From: Pseudomonas sp. BGI-2
GTDB taxonomy: Bacteria > Pseudomonadota > Gammaproteobacteria > Pseudomonadales > Pseudomonadaceae
Direction of reading: 5' to 3'
DNA length: 64,000 nucleotides
NCBI RefSeq assembly: GCF_004310295.1
Contig: NZ_SISB01000008.1
Coordinates: 1 to 64,000 of the forward strand
Shown here: positions 56,492-64,000 of the stretch, piece after piece
Layout: each line of letters starts with the position of its first letter
How positions within the stretch are numbered: position 1 is the stretch's first letter
Made by a program: the position numbers and the translations under genes
The notes under the pieces: model-generated
What the model was told of the DNA's origin: nothing
Seen by the model: the letters and a program-made list of their open reading frames with translations, nothing else
Database searches by the model: none

Positions 56492-57370
56492 TTACAGGTC
56501 ACGCACGATACGGAACCCCATCCAGTCGCCACGCTCTTGCGGGTACTGGCTGTTGCGATTGCCGGAGCGGGAGAACACCGGCGCTTCGCCCCAGTCGTTG
56601 CCACGAATGCGCACCGCTTCGCAGTTGGCTTGTACCCACGCGCTGCCATCGGTGGGTGCGCCGACGTAGTCCGGGTGTTCGCAGTCTTCGACCCACTCGT
56701 AGACATTGCCGTGCATGTCGTACATGCCGAACGCGTTGGGTGGATAGCTGCCGACCGGCGAGCTGTAGCTGTAACCGTCCGCCGGGCCGTAGGTGTTGGC
56801 GTGTTTGCTGATGCTGTATTCCTTGCCTTCATCGAACGGGAAGGGGAAAGGACCTTTGGTGCCGCCGCGCGCGGCGTATTCGCGTTGGGCTTCGCTGACC
56901 ATGTGGTACTTCTGCCCGGTCTTTTTCGAGAGCCAGGCGACGTAATTTTTCACGTCATCGAAGTTCATGCACACCGCCGGCTGGCGCGAGCCTTGCGGAT
57001 AACGCGGTTTGCTGGCGACGCACTCGCGACCTGGTCGGGTATCGCCATTGGCGATGGTCACGCCACTCTCGCGCACGTAACTGTCCCATTCACCGGCAGT
57101 GACCTGGAAACGGCTCATGGCGAATGGTTTGGCGAAGGTCACTTCGTGCATCGGACTTTCGTCGGGCTCGCGACCGACTTCATCGTCCGGCGTGCCCATG
57201 GTGAAAGTGCCGGCCGGCAATACGACCATTTCCGGGCAATCGCGGCAGTCCTTGAACACCTTGCCGGGTTGCGGGGCGGTGGCGGCTTGGGCGGCGGTTG
57301 GCAGCAGGCCGGCGATGAGGGCGGATAAGGCGAGGGCCTTGAGCGGCAGGGTTAGTGGATTACTGTTCAT
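56492..57370 (-). CDS. pvdO: pyoverdine maturation protein PvdO (formylglycine-generating-enzyme-like)
   Basis: This 292-residue periplasmic protein has a Sec signal peptide (LPLKALALSALIAGLLPTAAQA) and an FGE/SUMF1 sulfatase-modifying fold (MVVLPAGTFTMGT, MHEVTFAKPFAMSRFQVTAGEW, GMYDMHGNVYEWVEDC, WMGFRIVRDL). PvdO is needed to oxidise dihydropyoverdine to pyoverdine, the last chromophore step. The gene lies after pvdN with 126 bases between them, which include a REPIN. No PvdS box was found directly in front, so it is probably transcribed from the pvdM promoter as pvdMNO. Confidence 0.92.
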   Translation of the reverse strand: MNSNPLTLPLKALALSALIAGLLPTAAQAATAPQPGKVFKDCRDCPEMVVLPAGTFTMGTPDDEVGREPDESPMHEVTFAKPFAMSRFQVTAGEWDSYVRESGVTIANGDTRPGRECVASKPRYPQGSRQPAVCMNFDDVKNYVAWLSKKTGQKYHMVSEAQREYAARGGTKGPFPFPFDEGKEYSISKHANTYGPADGYSYSSPVGSYPPNAFGMYDMHGNVYEWVEDCEHPDYVGAPTDGSAWVQANCEAVRIRGNDWGEAPVFSRSGNRNSQYPQERGDWMGFRIVRDL

Positions 57371-57412
57371 GAGGTGTCTCGTTCAAAGAAAAAAGCGTGG
57401 CGATAACGAAAC

Positions 57413-57481
57413 CTGTAGGAGCCAGGCTTGCCGGCGAAGGCAATCTTGAGGCCGCCTTCGCGGGCAAGCCTCGCTCCTACA
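57413..57481. repeat. REPIN between pvdO and pvdN
   Basis: Arms TGTAGGAGCCAGGCTTGCCG and GCGGGCAAGCCTCGCTCCTA are inverted, with AGGCAATCTTGAGGCCGCCT as the inner part. It lies inside the presumed pvdMNO transcript. Confidence 0.82.
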
Positions 57482-57496
57482 CAGAAAGCGGTCTGC

Positions 57497-58777
57497 TCAG
57501 GCGATCTTGCTCAGCAAGACCATAAAGCGGTCGATGTGGTTTTCGGTGTTGAGCAGGCCGGGCGCGATGCGGATCACCGGGCCGACGTCGCGGTCCACCG
57601 AGTCGCAGACCACGCGGTTTTCCATCAACTGCACGGCGACTTTTTCGCAGTCGCGGTCCTTGATCCGGAAGAAGGTGAAACCGGCCGACAGGTCCGGGCT
57701 TTTTGGCGTGACCAGTTCGATCTGCGGGTGTTCCAGCAGCCGGTTTTTCGCATAAGTGTTAAGCGCGTGAATGCGCGCCTGCACCTCGGCCTTGCCCAAT
57801 TCCAGGTGCAGCTTGAACGCTTCGTCCAGGGCCCAGCGGTGTTCGAAGCTGTGGTAGCCGCCCGGCGTCATGATGGTCGAGAAGGTGGTGGCTTCGGAGA
57901 AGGTCGGAATCGTCGGTGTGACGTCCTTGAGCTCAGCGGAACGGGCGCAGATGATCCCGGTGCCGCGCGGGCCGAACATCCATTTGTGGGTGCCGGTGAT
58001 GAAGAAGTCGCAATGCATGTCGGGGAAGTCGAGGTCGTCGACGCCGAAACCGTGCACGCCATCGACCACATACAGGATGCGGTCCTTTTCCTCGCGATTG
58101 CGATTCTGCTCCTCCACCAGTTTGCCGATCTCTCCGATCGGCAGTTTCACGCCGCTGCCGGACTGCACCCAGGTCATGCCCAGTACGCGGGTTTCGGGAC
58201 GGATACCTTTGGCGATCGCGCCCAGCACCTCATCCACCGAGACCTTGTGACTGTTCTCGAACAGTTTGAGCTTGCGCACCTTGACCCCGTCCTTTTGCTG
58301 GCGGTAACCCAAGGCGTAATTGGTGGCGTAGTGTTCGTGCTCGCTGGTGAGAATTTCCTGATCCGCGCGCACATGGATGCCGCCATAGATCAGCGACAGG
58401 CCTTCGGTGGTGCTGCCGGTCAGCGCGATTTGCTCAGGCTTGGCCTTGAGATAGCGGCCGGCCCAGACGCGAACCTCCTGCTCGCGTTTTTCGGTTTCGC
58501 CCAGGTCCCAGTCCATCGCCAGGCCCGGGTTGCGGTCGAGGTTGGCGCGGTGGCGTTCAATCGCCTCACGCACCGGACGCGGGTGGGACGTCACCAGAAA
58601 ATTGGCGAAGTGCAGGTAGTCCGGATCCTGGTCGAACAACGAGCGCAATTGCGCCCATTTGTCCTTGGGCTGTGGCGTTGGATTGGCAGCCAGCGCCTGC
58701 AGATTCACGGCAGAACTCAGTGGCAGGCCAGCGGCGAGAATACCGGCCTGCTTGAGGAATGAACGGCGGTTAGTCAT
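57497..58777 (-). CDS. pvdN: Tat-exported PLP enzyme PvdN (pyoverdine side-chain modification)
   Basis: This is a 426-residue fold-type I PLP enzyme. A twin-arginine signal, TNRRSFLKQAGILAAGLPLS, starts at ATG 58777, which decides the start over TTG 58798. The PLP lysine is in FITGTHKWMFGPRGTG, and the phosphate and ring sites are in SGSTTEGLSLIYGG-like and VVDGVHGFGVDD blocks. Known PvdN acts in the periplasm and turns the glutamate side chain on the chromophore into succinamide. It follows pvdM after 29 bases. Confidence 0.92.
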   Translation of the reverse strand: MTNRRSFLKQAGILAAGLPLSSAVNLQALAANPTPQPKDKWAQLRSLFDQDPDYLHFANFLVTSHPRPVREAIERHRANLDRNPGLAMDWDLGETEKREQEVRVWAGRYLKAKPEQIALTGSTTEGLSLIYGGIHVRADQEILTSEHEHYATNYALGYRQQKDGVKVRKLKLFENSHKVSVDEVLGAIAKGIRPETRVLGMTWVQSGSGVKLPIGEIGKLVEEQNRNREEKDRILYVVDGVHGFGVDDLDFPDMHCDFFITGTHKWMFGPRGTGIICARSAELKDVTPTIPTFSEATTFSTIMTPGGYHSFEHRWALDEAFKLHLELGKAEVQARIHALNTYAKNRLLEHPQIELVTPKSPDLSAGFTFFRIKDRDCEKVAVQLMENRVVCDSVDRDVGPVIRIAPGLLNTENHIDRFMVLLSKIA

Positions 58778-58806
58778 GAACTCGGTTCGCTTATGCAAAG
58801 GGGGAA

Positions 58807-60156
58807 TCAGTTTTTCGCAACCGGTTTGGACGACTTCTGCACCTGGTCCCAGACCCGCAGGAAATTCCCGCCCCAGAGCTTGGCGATATCGGCCTCGCTG
58901 TAGCCGCGACTGATCAGCTCGGCCGTCACGTTGCGCGCTTCGCTGACATCCTTCCAGCCATCCAGACCGCCGCCGTCGTTGAAGTCGGAACTGATGCCGA
59001 CGTGGTCGATACCGATTTTCTTCACCGCGTAGTCGATTGCGTCGCCGTAGTCCTTGAGCGTGGCTTTCGGTTCTTCGTCGACGATGGCGTAGAGCTGGCT
59101 GGCGTACTCGCCGAAACGCTGTTCGGACCAGACGGTGATGATCGGGTCACCCGGCATCAAAGCCATTTCCAGGCCTTGCAACGGTTGCAGGTCGAAGCGT
59201 GCGCGCAGGGCGTTGAGTTTGTCCTGAGTGGCCTGGCTCAGCGGACGGATATAGGTGGGAAAGCCGACAATCTGCACCACGCCGCCGCTGTTTTTGATCA
59301 GTTGCATTTCCTGATCACTGAGGTTGCGCGGGATGTCCACCAGTGCACGCGGTGCCGAATGCGAGGCGACCATCGGGGTGCGGCTCAGTCGTGCGACTTG
59401 CTCCAGGGCCTTGGTCGACATCTGCGACACATCGATGATCACGCCGAGGTCGTTCAGGCGGTGCACGGCCTGCTTGCCGATCTCCGACAGGCCACCGAGG
59501 GCATCCCGCGAATCATTGAAGAACGGCAGCGGTCGAGACGAATCAGCCCAGGCGTTGTTGCCCACGTAACTGAAACCGAACATGCGCATGCCGCGAGCGG
59601 CCCACGTGTCCAGGGCGTTCAGGTCGTTGCCCAGCGGATAGGCGTTGAGCATGCTCATGAAGATCGCGAATTTGCCTTCGCCGTGCAGGCGGCGGAAATC
59701 GTCCGGGGTGTAGGCGATGGCGACCTGGTTGGGAAAGTCGCGAACCATCGTGCTGATGATTTTGTAGCGGGTTTCCTGCTCGAACCGGGCTTCGTCGACG
59801 AAACCGGCGGTCGGGCGATGCGGGGCGTTGGCGCCGTTCCAGATTTCCGGCCAGCCGAAAATCGTCAAGGCCGCGCCGGACAAGCGTCCGCGGCCAGTCT
59901 TGACCAGGTCGAATTGCCCGGTGCCATCCTTGTCCGCTTCATTGCCGGCGGTGCCGAAGTCCAGCGGGACGGTGACGTGGCTGTCAAAGGAGAGGAGGCG
60001 CTCTTGCAGCTCATCGGCCTGTTTCATCACCTTGATCGGGTAGCCGGGATTGTCTTTGAACCAGTAATCCCAGGCCGCAAAGCCTGCCCCGGCACTGATC
60101 GCCAAGGCCAGCGGCAGGCCGATGTAAAGAGCCTTTTTCGAACGTGGTTTTGTCAT
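58807..60156 (-). CDS. pvdM: pyoverdine maturation protein PvdM (membrane-dipeptidase family)
   Basis: This 449-residue protein has an N-terminal hydrophobic signal or anchor (about 14-34, KKALYIGLPLALAISAGAGF) and a renal dipeptidase-like barrel (FGFSYVGNNAWADSSRP, MVASHSAPRALVDIPRN, GISSDFNDGGGLDGW). PvdM is needed in the periplasm for the maturation of the pyoverdine chromophore. The metal motif near the N-terminus, HxD in true dipeptidases, reads FDSHVTVPLDF here, so the zinc site is probably altered. ATG 60156 is chosen as the signal starts there. It is first in the pvdMNO operon, with a perfect PvdS box upstream. Confidence 0.9.
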   Translation of the reverse strand: MTKPRSKKALYIGLPLALAISAGAGFAAWDYWFKDNPGYPIKVMKQADELQERLLSFDSHVTVPLDFGTAGNEADKDGTGQFDLVKTGRGRLSGAALTIFGWPEIWNGANAPHRPTAGFVDEARFEQETRYKIISTMVRDFPNQVAIAYTPDDFRRLHGEGKFAIFMSMLNAYPLGNDLNALDTWAARGMRMFGFSYVGNNAWADSSRPLPFFNDSRDALGGLSEIGKQAVHRLNDLGVIIDVSQMSTKALEQVARLSRTPMVASHSAPRALVDIPRNLSDQEMQLIKNSGGVVQIVGFPTYIRPLSQATQDKLNALRARFDLQPLQGLEMALMPGDPIITVWSEQRFGEYASQLYAIVDEEPKATLKDYGDAIDYAVKKIGIDHVGISSDFNDGGGLDGWKDVSEARNVTAELISRGYSEADIAKLWGGNFLRVWDQVQKSSKPVAKN

Positions 60157-60218
60157 TGCAATCTCAGTCAGGTTCGCCACCCCGGTGCGGGCGCAGGGGC
60201 CTTTGCTATCTGGGAAGA

Positions 60219-60242
60219 ACGAGTGGCTGGTCAGAAAATTTA
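60219..60242 (-). promoter_or_regulatory. PvdS iron-starvation box of pvdMNO
   Basis: On the minus strand CCTAAAT is followed by a 16-base spacer (TTTCTGACCAGCCACT) and CGT, an exact core match, 63 bases before the pvdM start. Confidence 0.88.
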
Positions 60243-60263
60243 GGCGGATTCACCCGCGGTAGT

Positions 60264-60374
60264 GATCGTTCCCACGCTCCGCGTGGGAATGCAGCCCGGG
60301 ACGCTCCGCGTCCCTTCCAAAGCCGAACGCGGAGCGTCCGTTGAGGCATTCCCACGCAGAGCGTGGGAACGATC
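60264..60374. repeat. long palindromic repeat between the pvdM and pvdP promoters
   Basis: The outer arms GATCGTTCCCACGCTCCGCG and GCAGAGCGTGGGAACGATC pair. Each arm also folds on itself (CCCACGC/GCGTGGG), and the centre holds GGACGCTCCGCGTCC and GAACGCGGAGCGTCC. It belongs to a widespread Pseudomonas intergenic repeat family, different from the other repeats here. Confidence 0.82.
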
Positions 60375-60388
60375 TTTCGGGGGCACCA

Positions 60389-60412
60389 TAAATTTTTGGA
60401 GGCAACAAACGT
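60389..60412 (+). promoter_or_regulatory. PvdS iron-starvation box of pvdP
   Basis: TAAAT is followed by a 16-base spacer (TTTTGGAGGCAACAAA) and CGT, an exact core match, 46 bases before the preferred start codon. Confidence 0.88.
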
Positions 60413-60457
60413 TCTAGCTTGGATAAAGCCTGCTTCATGGCTGACACAGGTAGGGCA

Positions 60458-62086
60458 ATGACGATTTCTCGACGATGGTTCATGGCAGGCCTGGCGCTGA
60501 CCGGCGCCGCCGTGCCTGCGGCTTTTTATGGGCATCGCGAATGGACGAAACCGGATCCGGCGATCACTCCCGGCGAAGCTTCATTCGATGTGGCGGATGT
60601 CGCAGGCCAGCATTTGGCGAACACCTTGCGGGGCGTCTGGCAGATTCGTTTCGAAGGTCGAGACGCCGGTATCGAAGGCCTGCCACGGGACGGGCTGGAA
60701 CTGCTTCTCGACGTCGGCCACAAAGGTCGCGGCTTGATCGGGTTCCTCGACACCGCCCAGCGTTTGCGCTCCAGCGATGAACCGCGCTACCGGGTGCTGG
60801 GCGATCTGGCGGAAGCCAAACCGGCTGAACTGAGCTGGCGGCTGGTCAGTGCCGACGCTACCAACGGCACGCCGGATTATGAATTCAGCATGGCCCTGGA
60901 TGAAGTCTGGGCCGGTTTCGGCAATGCCGGCAGCGGTACACTCAGCGGCCGGGTGTTGAACCTCGATCGCCCGCTGATGATGACCGCGCAGGATAATCGC
61001 TTCATCGCCGTGAAGCGTGTTTTTCCCGAAGCTCGCGAGCGAACCGGTCTGAATGCACCGCTGCTGGCCTGGCTGGTTTCCGCCGAGCATCGGCTGTTTC
61101 ACCAGCTCTGGCATGCCTCGCGGGACAAGTGGCACACCCTGTCCGAGGACAAGCGCAACGCCCTGCGTGGCATTGGCTGGCAGCCCGGCCCGCGGGACAA
61201 GGAGCGTGATGCCCGTGGCGCGCGCAAGGACCGCAACGGCTCGGGCGTGGACTTTTTCTTCATGCACCGGCACATGCTGGGTACAGCGCGTTCGATGCAG
61301 GATTTGCCGTCATGGCAGCACTTTCCGTTGCCGCAGCCGGAACTGGCTCGTGATCGCATCGGCTTCGCCAATTACTGCGATAACCACGACGGCACCGCGC
61401 TGCCGCCGACCTGGCGGGCCGACGACGATGCCGAGTATTCGCAATGGGTCAGCGACATCAAGACCGCCGAGACTTACCACAGCAACTTCCAGGTCTGGGA
61501 GTCGCGCTACCGTGATCCGCGTTATCTGTCCAAACTCACCCTGGGGCAGTTCGGTTCAGAGGTCGAGTTGGGGCTGCACGACTGGCTGCACATGCGCTGG
61601 GCCTCGGTGCCGCGTGATCCGTCCAATGGCCAGCCGGTGCCGTTCGCCCGGGATCCGGCAGACTTCTCCGCGCGCTGGTATGCGCCGGAAAACGACTTCC
61701 TCGGCGACCCGTTTTCCTCCCATGTGAATCCGGTGTTCTGGCATTTTCACGGCTGGATCGATGATCGTCTGGAAGACTGGTTCCGTGCGCACGAGCGCTT
61801 TCATCCGGGGGAGGTGAGTCGGCTGGAGGTCAACGGCGTGGCGTGGTTTGCGCCGGGGCGTTGGGTTGAGGTGAATGATCCGTGGCTCGGGCCGAGCACC
61901 CATGGGTGCAGCACGACGCCGGGGTTGCAGACGGGCAAGTCGGTTGAGATGGACCCGGAAACCATGAAACTGGCGCTGCGCATTACCTTTGGCGAAGACG
62001 AGAAAAAACTGGCGGACCTGTTCCGCAAAGTGCCACAGCGGCCTTGGTATGCGCGGCATCTGAAGGTGAAGCCGGTTACCACTTAA
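60458..62086 (+). CDS. pvdP: tyrosinase PvdP, pyoverdine chromophore cyclisation
   Basis: This 542-residue periplasmic copper enzyme has a twin-arginine signal, MTISRRWFMAGLALTGAAVP. ATG 60458 is chosen over ATG 60437 and TTG 60419 because AGGTAGGG lies in front and the signal begins there. The N-terminal beta domain (about 40-200) precedes the tyrosinase core with copper-site histidines in AEHRLFHQLWHASRDKWH and NPVFWHFHGWIDDRLEDWF. Known PvdP oxidises the D-tyrosine of ferribactin to close the chromophore rings. It is divergent from pvdM. Confidence 0.93.
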   Translation: MTISRRWFMAGLALTGAAVPAAFYGHREWTKPDPAITPGEASFDVADVAGQHLANTLRGVWQIRFEGRDAGIEGLPRDGLELLLDVGHKGRGLIGFLDTAQRLRSSDEPRYRVLGDLAEAKPAELSWRLVSADATNGTPDYEFSMALDEVWAGFGNAGSGTLSGRVLNLDRPLMMTAQDNRFIAVKRVFPEARERTGLNAPLLAWLVSAEHRLFHQLWHASRDKWHTLSEDKRNALRGIGWQPGPRDKERDARGARKDRNGSGVDFFFMHRHMLGTARSMQDLPSWQHFPLPQPELARDRIGFANYCDNHDGTALPPTWRADDDAEYSQWVSDIKTAETYHSNFQVWESRYRDPRYLSKLTLGQFGSEVELGLHDWLHMRWASVPRDPSNGQPVPFARDPADFSARWYAPENDFLGDPFSSHVNPVFWHFHGWIDDRLEDWFRAHERFHPGEVSRLEVNGVAWFAPGRWVEVNDPWLGPSTHGCSTTPGLQTGKSVEMDPETMKLALRITFGEDEKKLADLFRKVPQRPWYARHLKVKPVTT

Positions 62087-62110
62087 GCGGGTGATACCGC
62101 GTTATCGTTC

Positions 62111-62178
62111 TTCGCGGGCAAGCCTCGCTCCTACAAGGGCGTCATTTATCCCTGTAGGAGCGAGGCTTGCCCGCGAAG
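62111..62178. repeat. REPIN between convergent pvdP and opmQ
   Basis: Arms TTCGCGGGCAAGCCTCGCTC and GAGCGAGGCTTGCCCGCGAA are perfect inverted copies. Confidence 0.85.
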
Positions 62179-62200
62179 AGGCCCTCAATAACAGAGCAAA

Positions 62201-63595
62201 TCACAAAACCTGCCACCCACCCCCCAGCGCCTTGTACAGCGCAATACTCGCCTGTAACCGCGACAACCGCAGTTGCACATTCAAATCCTGCGCCGCATAC
62301 AGCGTGCGCTGGGTCTCCAGCACCGTGAGCAAATCCTCGGCCCCGGCCTGATAACGGCTTTGCGCAATATTGAATGCGGTCTGCGCCTGGTTCAGTTCTT
62401 CGCTTTGCCACTGGCGCTGTGCATCCAGCCCACGAATGCTGTTGAGGGCTTTTTCCACGTCGGCGAAGCCATTGATGATCGCCCCGCGATACGTCTCCAG
62501 CCGTTCTTCCTGGCGGGCCGTGGCTTTATCGCGCTCGGCGCTCAAGCGACCATTGTTGAAGACCGGCGCAAGCAATCCGGCGGTGAGGTTGTAGAAAGGA
62601 CTGCGCAGAATGTCTGCCGCCTGATCGGCTCCCGATCCCAGTTCGGCGCTCAAGGTCACCTTCGGCAACATCGCCGCGCGGGCGACGGTGACGTCGGCTT
62701 GTGCGGCGGCCAGTTGCGCTTCGGCACGGGCGATGTCCGGGCGACGGGTGAGCAGCTCGCTGGGTACGCCCGCCGCGATGGTCGGCCATGACAGTTGCTC
62801 AAAGCGCTCCTGATCCAGCGCCAGTTCCTGAACCGGCCGGCCGAGCAGCGCAGCGAGTCCAATCAACGCGTCCTGCGCCTGTTGCTGCACCAGCGGCAAT
62901 TGCCGTTGTTGCGCCGCCACCAGGCTCTTCTGCTGCGCCAGTTCCAGCGCTGTCGCAGAGCCCGAATCAAAACGCGTCTGCACCAGTTTCAACACGTTCT
63001 GAGCGTTCGCCAGGTTCAACTCGGCGATGCGACTTTGCTCGCGCAGCGACAAGGTCTGCGCGTAGGTATTCGCAACACCGCTGAGCAGCGTCAATTCCAC
63101 GGTGGCCTGATCGAACTCGCTCGCCTGCAACCCGAATTGCGCGCTGTCACGGGAGGCCCGTTGACCGCCCCAGAAATCGATTTCGTAACTGGCACTGAGG
63201 CTGGCGTTGAAGTAATCGACGGCCTTGTTATCGCTGTCGGCATCGAGCTGGCTGTAACCGTTGCCGCGCAGCAGTTTTTGTCGATTGGCGTTCAGGGCAC
63301 CCTTGACTTCGGGTAGCTGAGAACCGCCGGCAACCACCGTCTCGGCCTGCGCCTGGCGCACCCGTGCGATGGCGGCGGCCAGGTCGTAACTGCCGACCCG
63401 CGCCTGCTCGATCAGTTGATCCAGCTGCGGGCTGCCGAACTGCGTCCACCATTGCAGGTTGCTGCGGGTGGCGCTTTGCGTGTGCGGCGATTGCCAGGAA
63501 GAGGGCGGAGCAATGCCGCTGTCCGGGCGCTGGGCGGGCGTGCCGCAGGCACCGAGCAACAGGCAGAGGGTCAGTAAACTCAGTTGCGGCTTCAT
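62201..63595 (-). CDS. opmQ: outer-membrane efflux lipoprotein OpmQ
   Basis: This 464-residue TolC/NodT-type outer-membrane factor starts with a lipoprotein signal, MKPQLSLLTLCLLLGAC, with C17 as the lipid-bearing residue. Two efflux repeats with long coiled helices follow (VELTLLSGVANTYAQTLSLR and the parallel ALNSIRGLDAQRQWQSEELN half). With PvdR and PvdT it exports newly made or recycled pyoverdine from the periplasm. ATG 63595 is chosen by the lipobox; an upstream in-frame start lies inside pvdT. The gap to the pvdT stop is seven bases. Confidence 0.92.
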   Translation of the reverse strand: MKPQLSLLTLCLLLGACGTPAQRPDSGIAPPSSWQSPHTQSATRSNLQWWTQFGSPQLDQLIEQARVGSYDLAAAIARVRQAQAETVVAGGSQLPEVKGALNANRQKLLRGNGYSQLDADSDNKAVDYFNASLSASYEIDFWGGQRASRDSAQFGLQASEFDQATVELTLLSGVANTYAQTLSLREQSRIAELNLANAQNVLKLVQTRFDSGSATALELAQQKSLVAAQQRQLPLVQQQAQDALIGLAALLGRPVQELALDQERFEQLSWPTIAAGVPSELLTRRPDIARAEAQLAAAQADVTVARAAMLPKVTLSAELGSGADQAADILRSPFYNLTAGLLAPVFNNGRLSAERDKATARQEERLETYRGAIINGFADVEKALNSIRGLDAQRQWQSEELNQAQTAFNIAQSRYQAGAEDLLTVLETQRTLYAAQDLNVQLRLSRLQASIALYKALGGGWQVL

Positions 63596-63602
63596 GGGGA
63601 GA

Positions 63603-64000
63603 TCATTCACTGGTAAGGGCCGTGACCGGGTCGAGTCGGGCAGCTTTGCGGGCCGGCATGAAGCCGAAGACAACACCGGTGACCAGGGCGCAGCCGAAGG
63701 CGCCGAGCACCGCTATCAAAGAGAACGCGACGGCGACTTCGCTGAGGATCAGCACGCCGCCGACGATCAGCGCCAGGGCGATCCCGGCGAGCCCACCGAC
63801 CACCGACAGCATCACCGCTTCCGTCAGAAACTGACGGAGGATGTCGCGCTGGCGGGCGCCGGTGGCCATGCGGATGCCGATCTCCCGGGTTCGCTCGCGC
63901 ACGGTCATCAGCATGATGTTCATCACGCCGATCCCGCCCACCAGCAGCGAAATGGCGGCAATCGAGCCGAGCATCAACGACAGGGTGTTTTGCGTGCGCG
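63603..64000 (-). CDS. pvdT: MacB-type ABC permease/ATPase PvdT, C-terminal part cut by the window edge
   Basis: About 130 C-terminal residues are visible. They form the last membrane helices of a MacB/FtsX-type permease, with the signature [24 protein letters not shown] segment (here [21 protein letters not shown]) and the usual end [17 protein letters not shown]. The ATPase half is outside the window. With opmQ directly downstream, it is the inner-membrane part of the PvdRT-OpmQ pyoverdine efflux pump. A general MacB is less likely in this place. Confidence 0.9.
   Translation of the reverse strand, partial: RTQNTLSLMLGSIAAISLLVGGIGVMNIMLMTVRERTREIGIRMATGARQRDILRQFLTEAVMLSVVGGLAGIALALIVGGVLILSEVAVAFSLIAVLGAFGCALVTGVVFGFMPARKAARLDPVTALTSE

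Overview
The window is chromosomal DNA from a fluorescent Pseudomonas, most likely of the P. fluorescens group. Support comes from a pyoverdine siderophore locus (fpvA, pvdE, pvdO, pvdN, pvdM, pvdP, opmQ, pvdT), PvdS-type iron-starvation promoters, Pseudomonas-type REP/REPIN repeats, a DUF1652 protein and two RsmX-like small RNAs. The DNA is GC-rich throughout.

Layout. (1) 1-1000: the end of an IS3-family element that cut into a luciferase-like monooxygenase gene, which also carries an in-frame TAG. (2) 1262-3154: a penicillin-binding protein 2 (mrdA-like). (3) 3404-16447: a quinohemoprotein amine dehydrogenase (QHNDH) system in two blocks. One block holds a sigma-54 activator and the maturation genes qhpF (ABC transporter), qhpE (leader peptidase) and qhpG (flavin monooxygenase). 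The other holds qhpA-qhpD-qhpC-qhpB. Between the blocks lies an aldehyde dehydrogenase with a consensus sigma-54 promoter, a DUF1652 gene and an unknown gene. The enzyme would oxidise primary amines in the periplasm, the aldehyde dehydrogenase would oxidise the product, and the activator probably drives both. (4) 16597-26653: accessory housekeeping genes (an LprI-like protein, an SRPBCC protein, an APH-type kinase, isonitrile hydratase with a GlxA-type regulator, an alpha/beta hydrolase, GH15, an SDR and an MFS transporter). Two tandem RsmX-like sRNA genes lie at 18672-19216. (5) 26777-64000: the pyoverdine locus.

Pyoverdine locus. A type II thioesterase with its own PvdS box precedes two overlapping NRPS genes. 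Together they encode six modules: C-A-T-E, C-A-T, C-A-T, then C-A-T-E, C-A-T, C-A-T-TE. Adenylation signatures read by eye suggest D-Ala - Lys - Thr - D-Ser - (modified Orn) - (modified Orn). An alpha/beta hydrolase follows. On the minus strand are the receptor FpvA, the exporter PvdE and the periplasmic maturation enzymes PvdO, PvdN and PvdM. PvdP is divergent, and the OpmQ-PvdT efflux genes run off the right edge. PvdL, PvdA, PvdH, PvdS and PvdR are not in the window. TAAAT-N16-CGT (or near) boxes precede the thioesterase, the first NRPS gene, pvdE, pvdM and pvdP. fpvA instead has a Fur-box-like palindrome.

No wholly unknown multi-gene system was found. The most unusual points are the duplicated RsmX-like sRNAs, the NRPS module whose carrier and condensation domains look as if an epimerase domain was lost between them, the altered zinc-site motif in PvdM, and a long palindrome between the pvdM and pvdP promoters.
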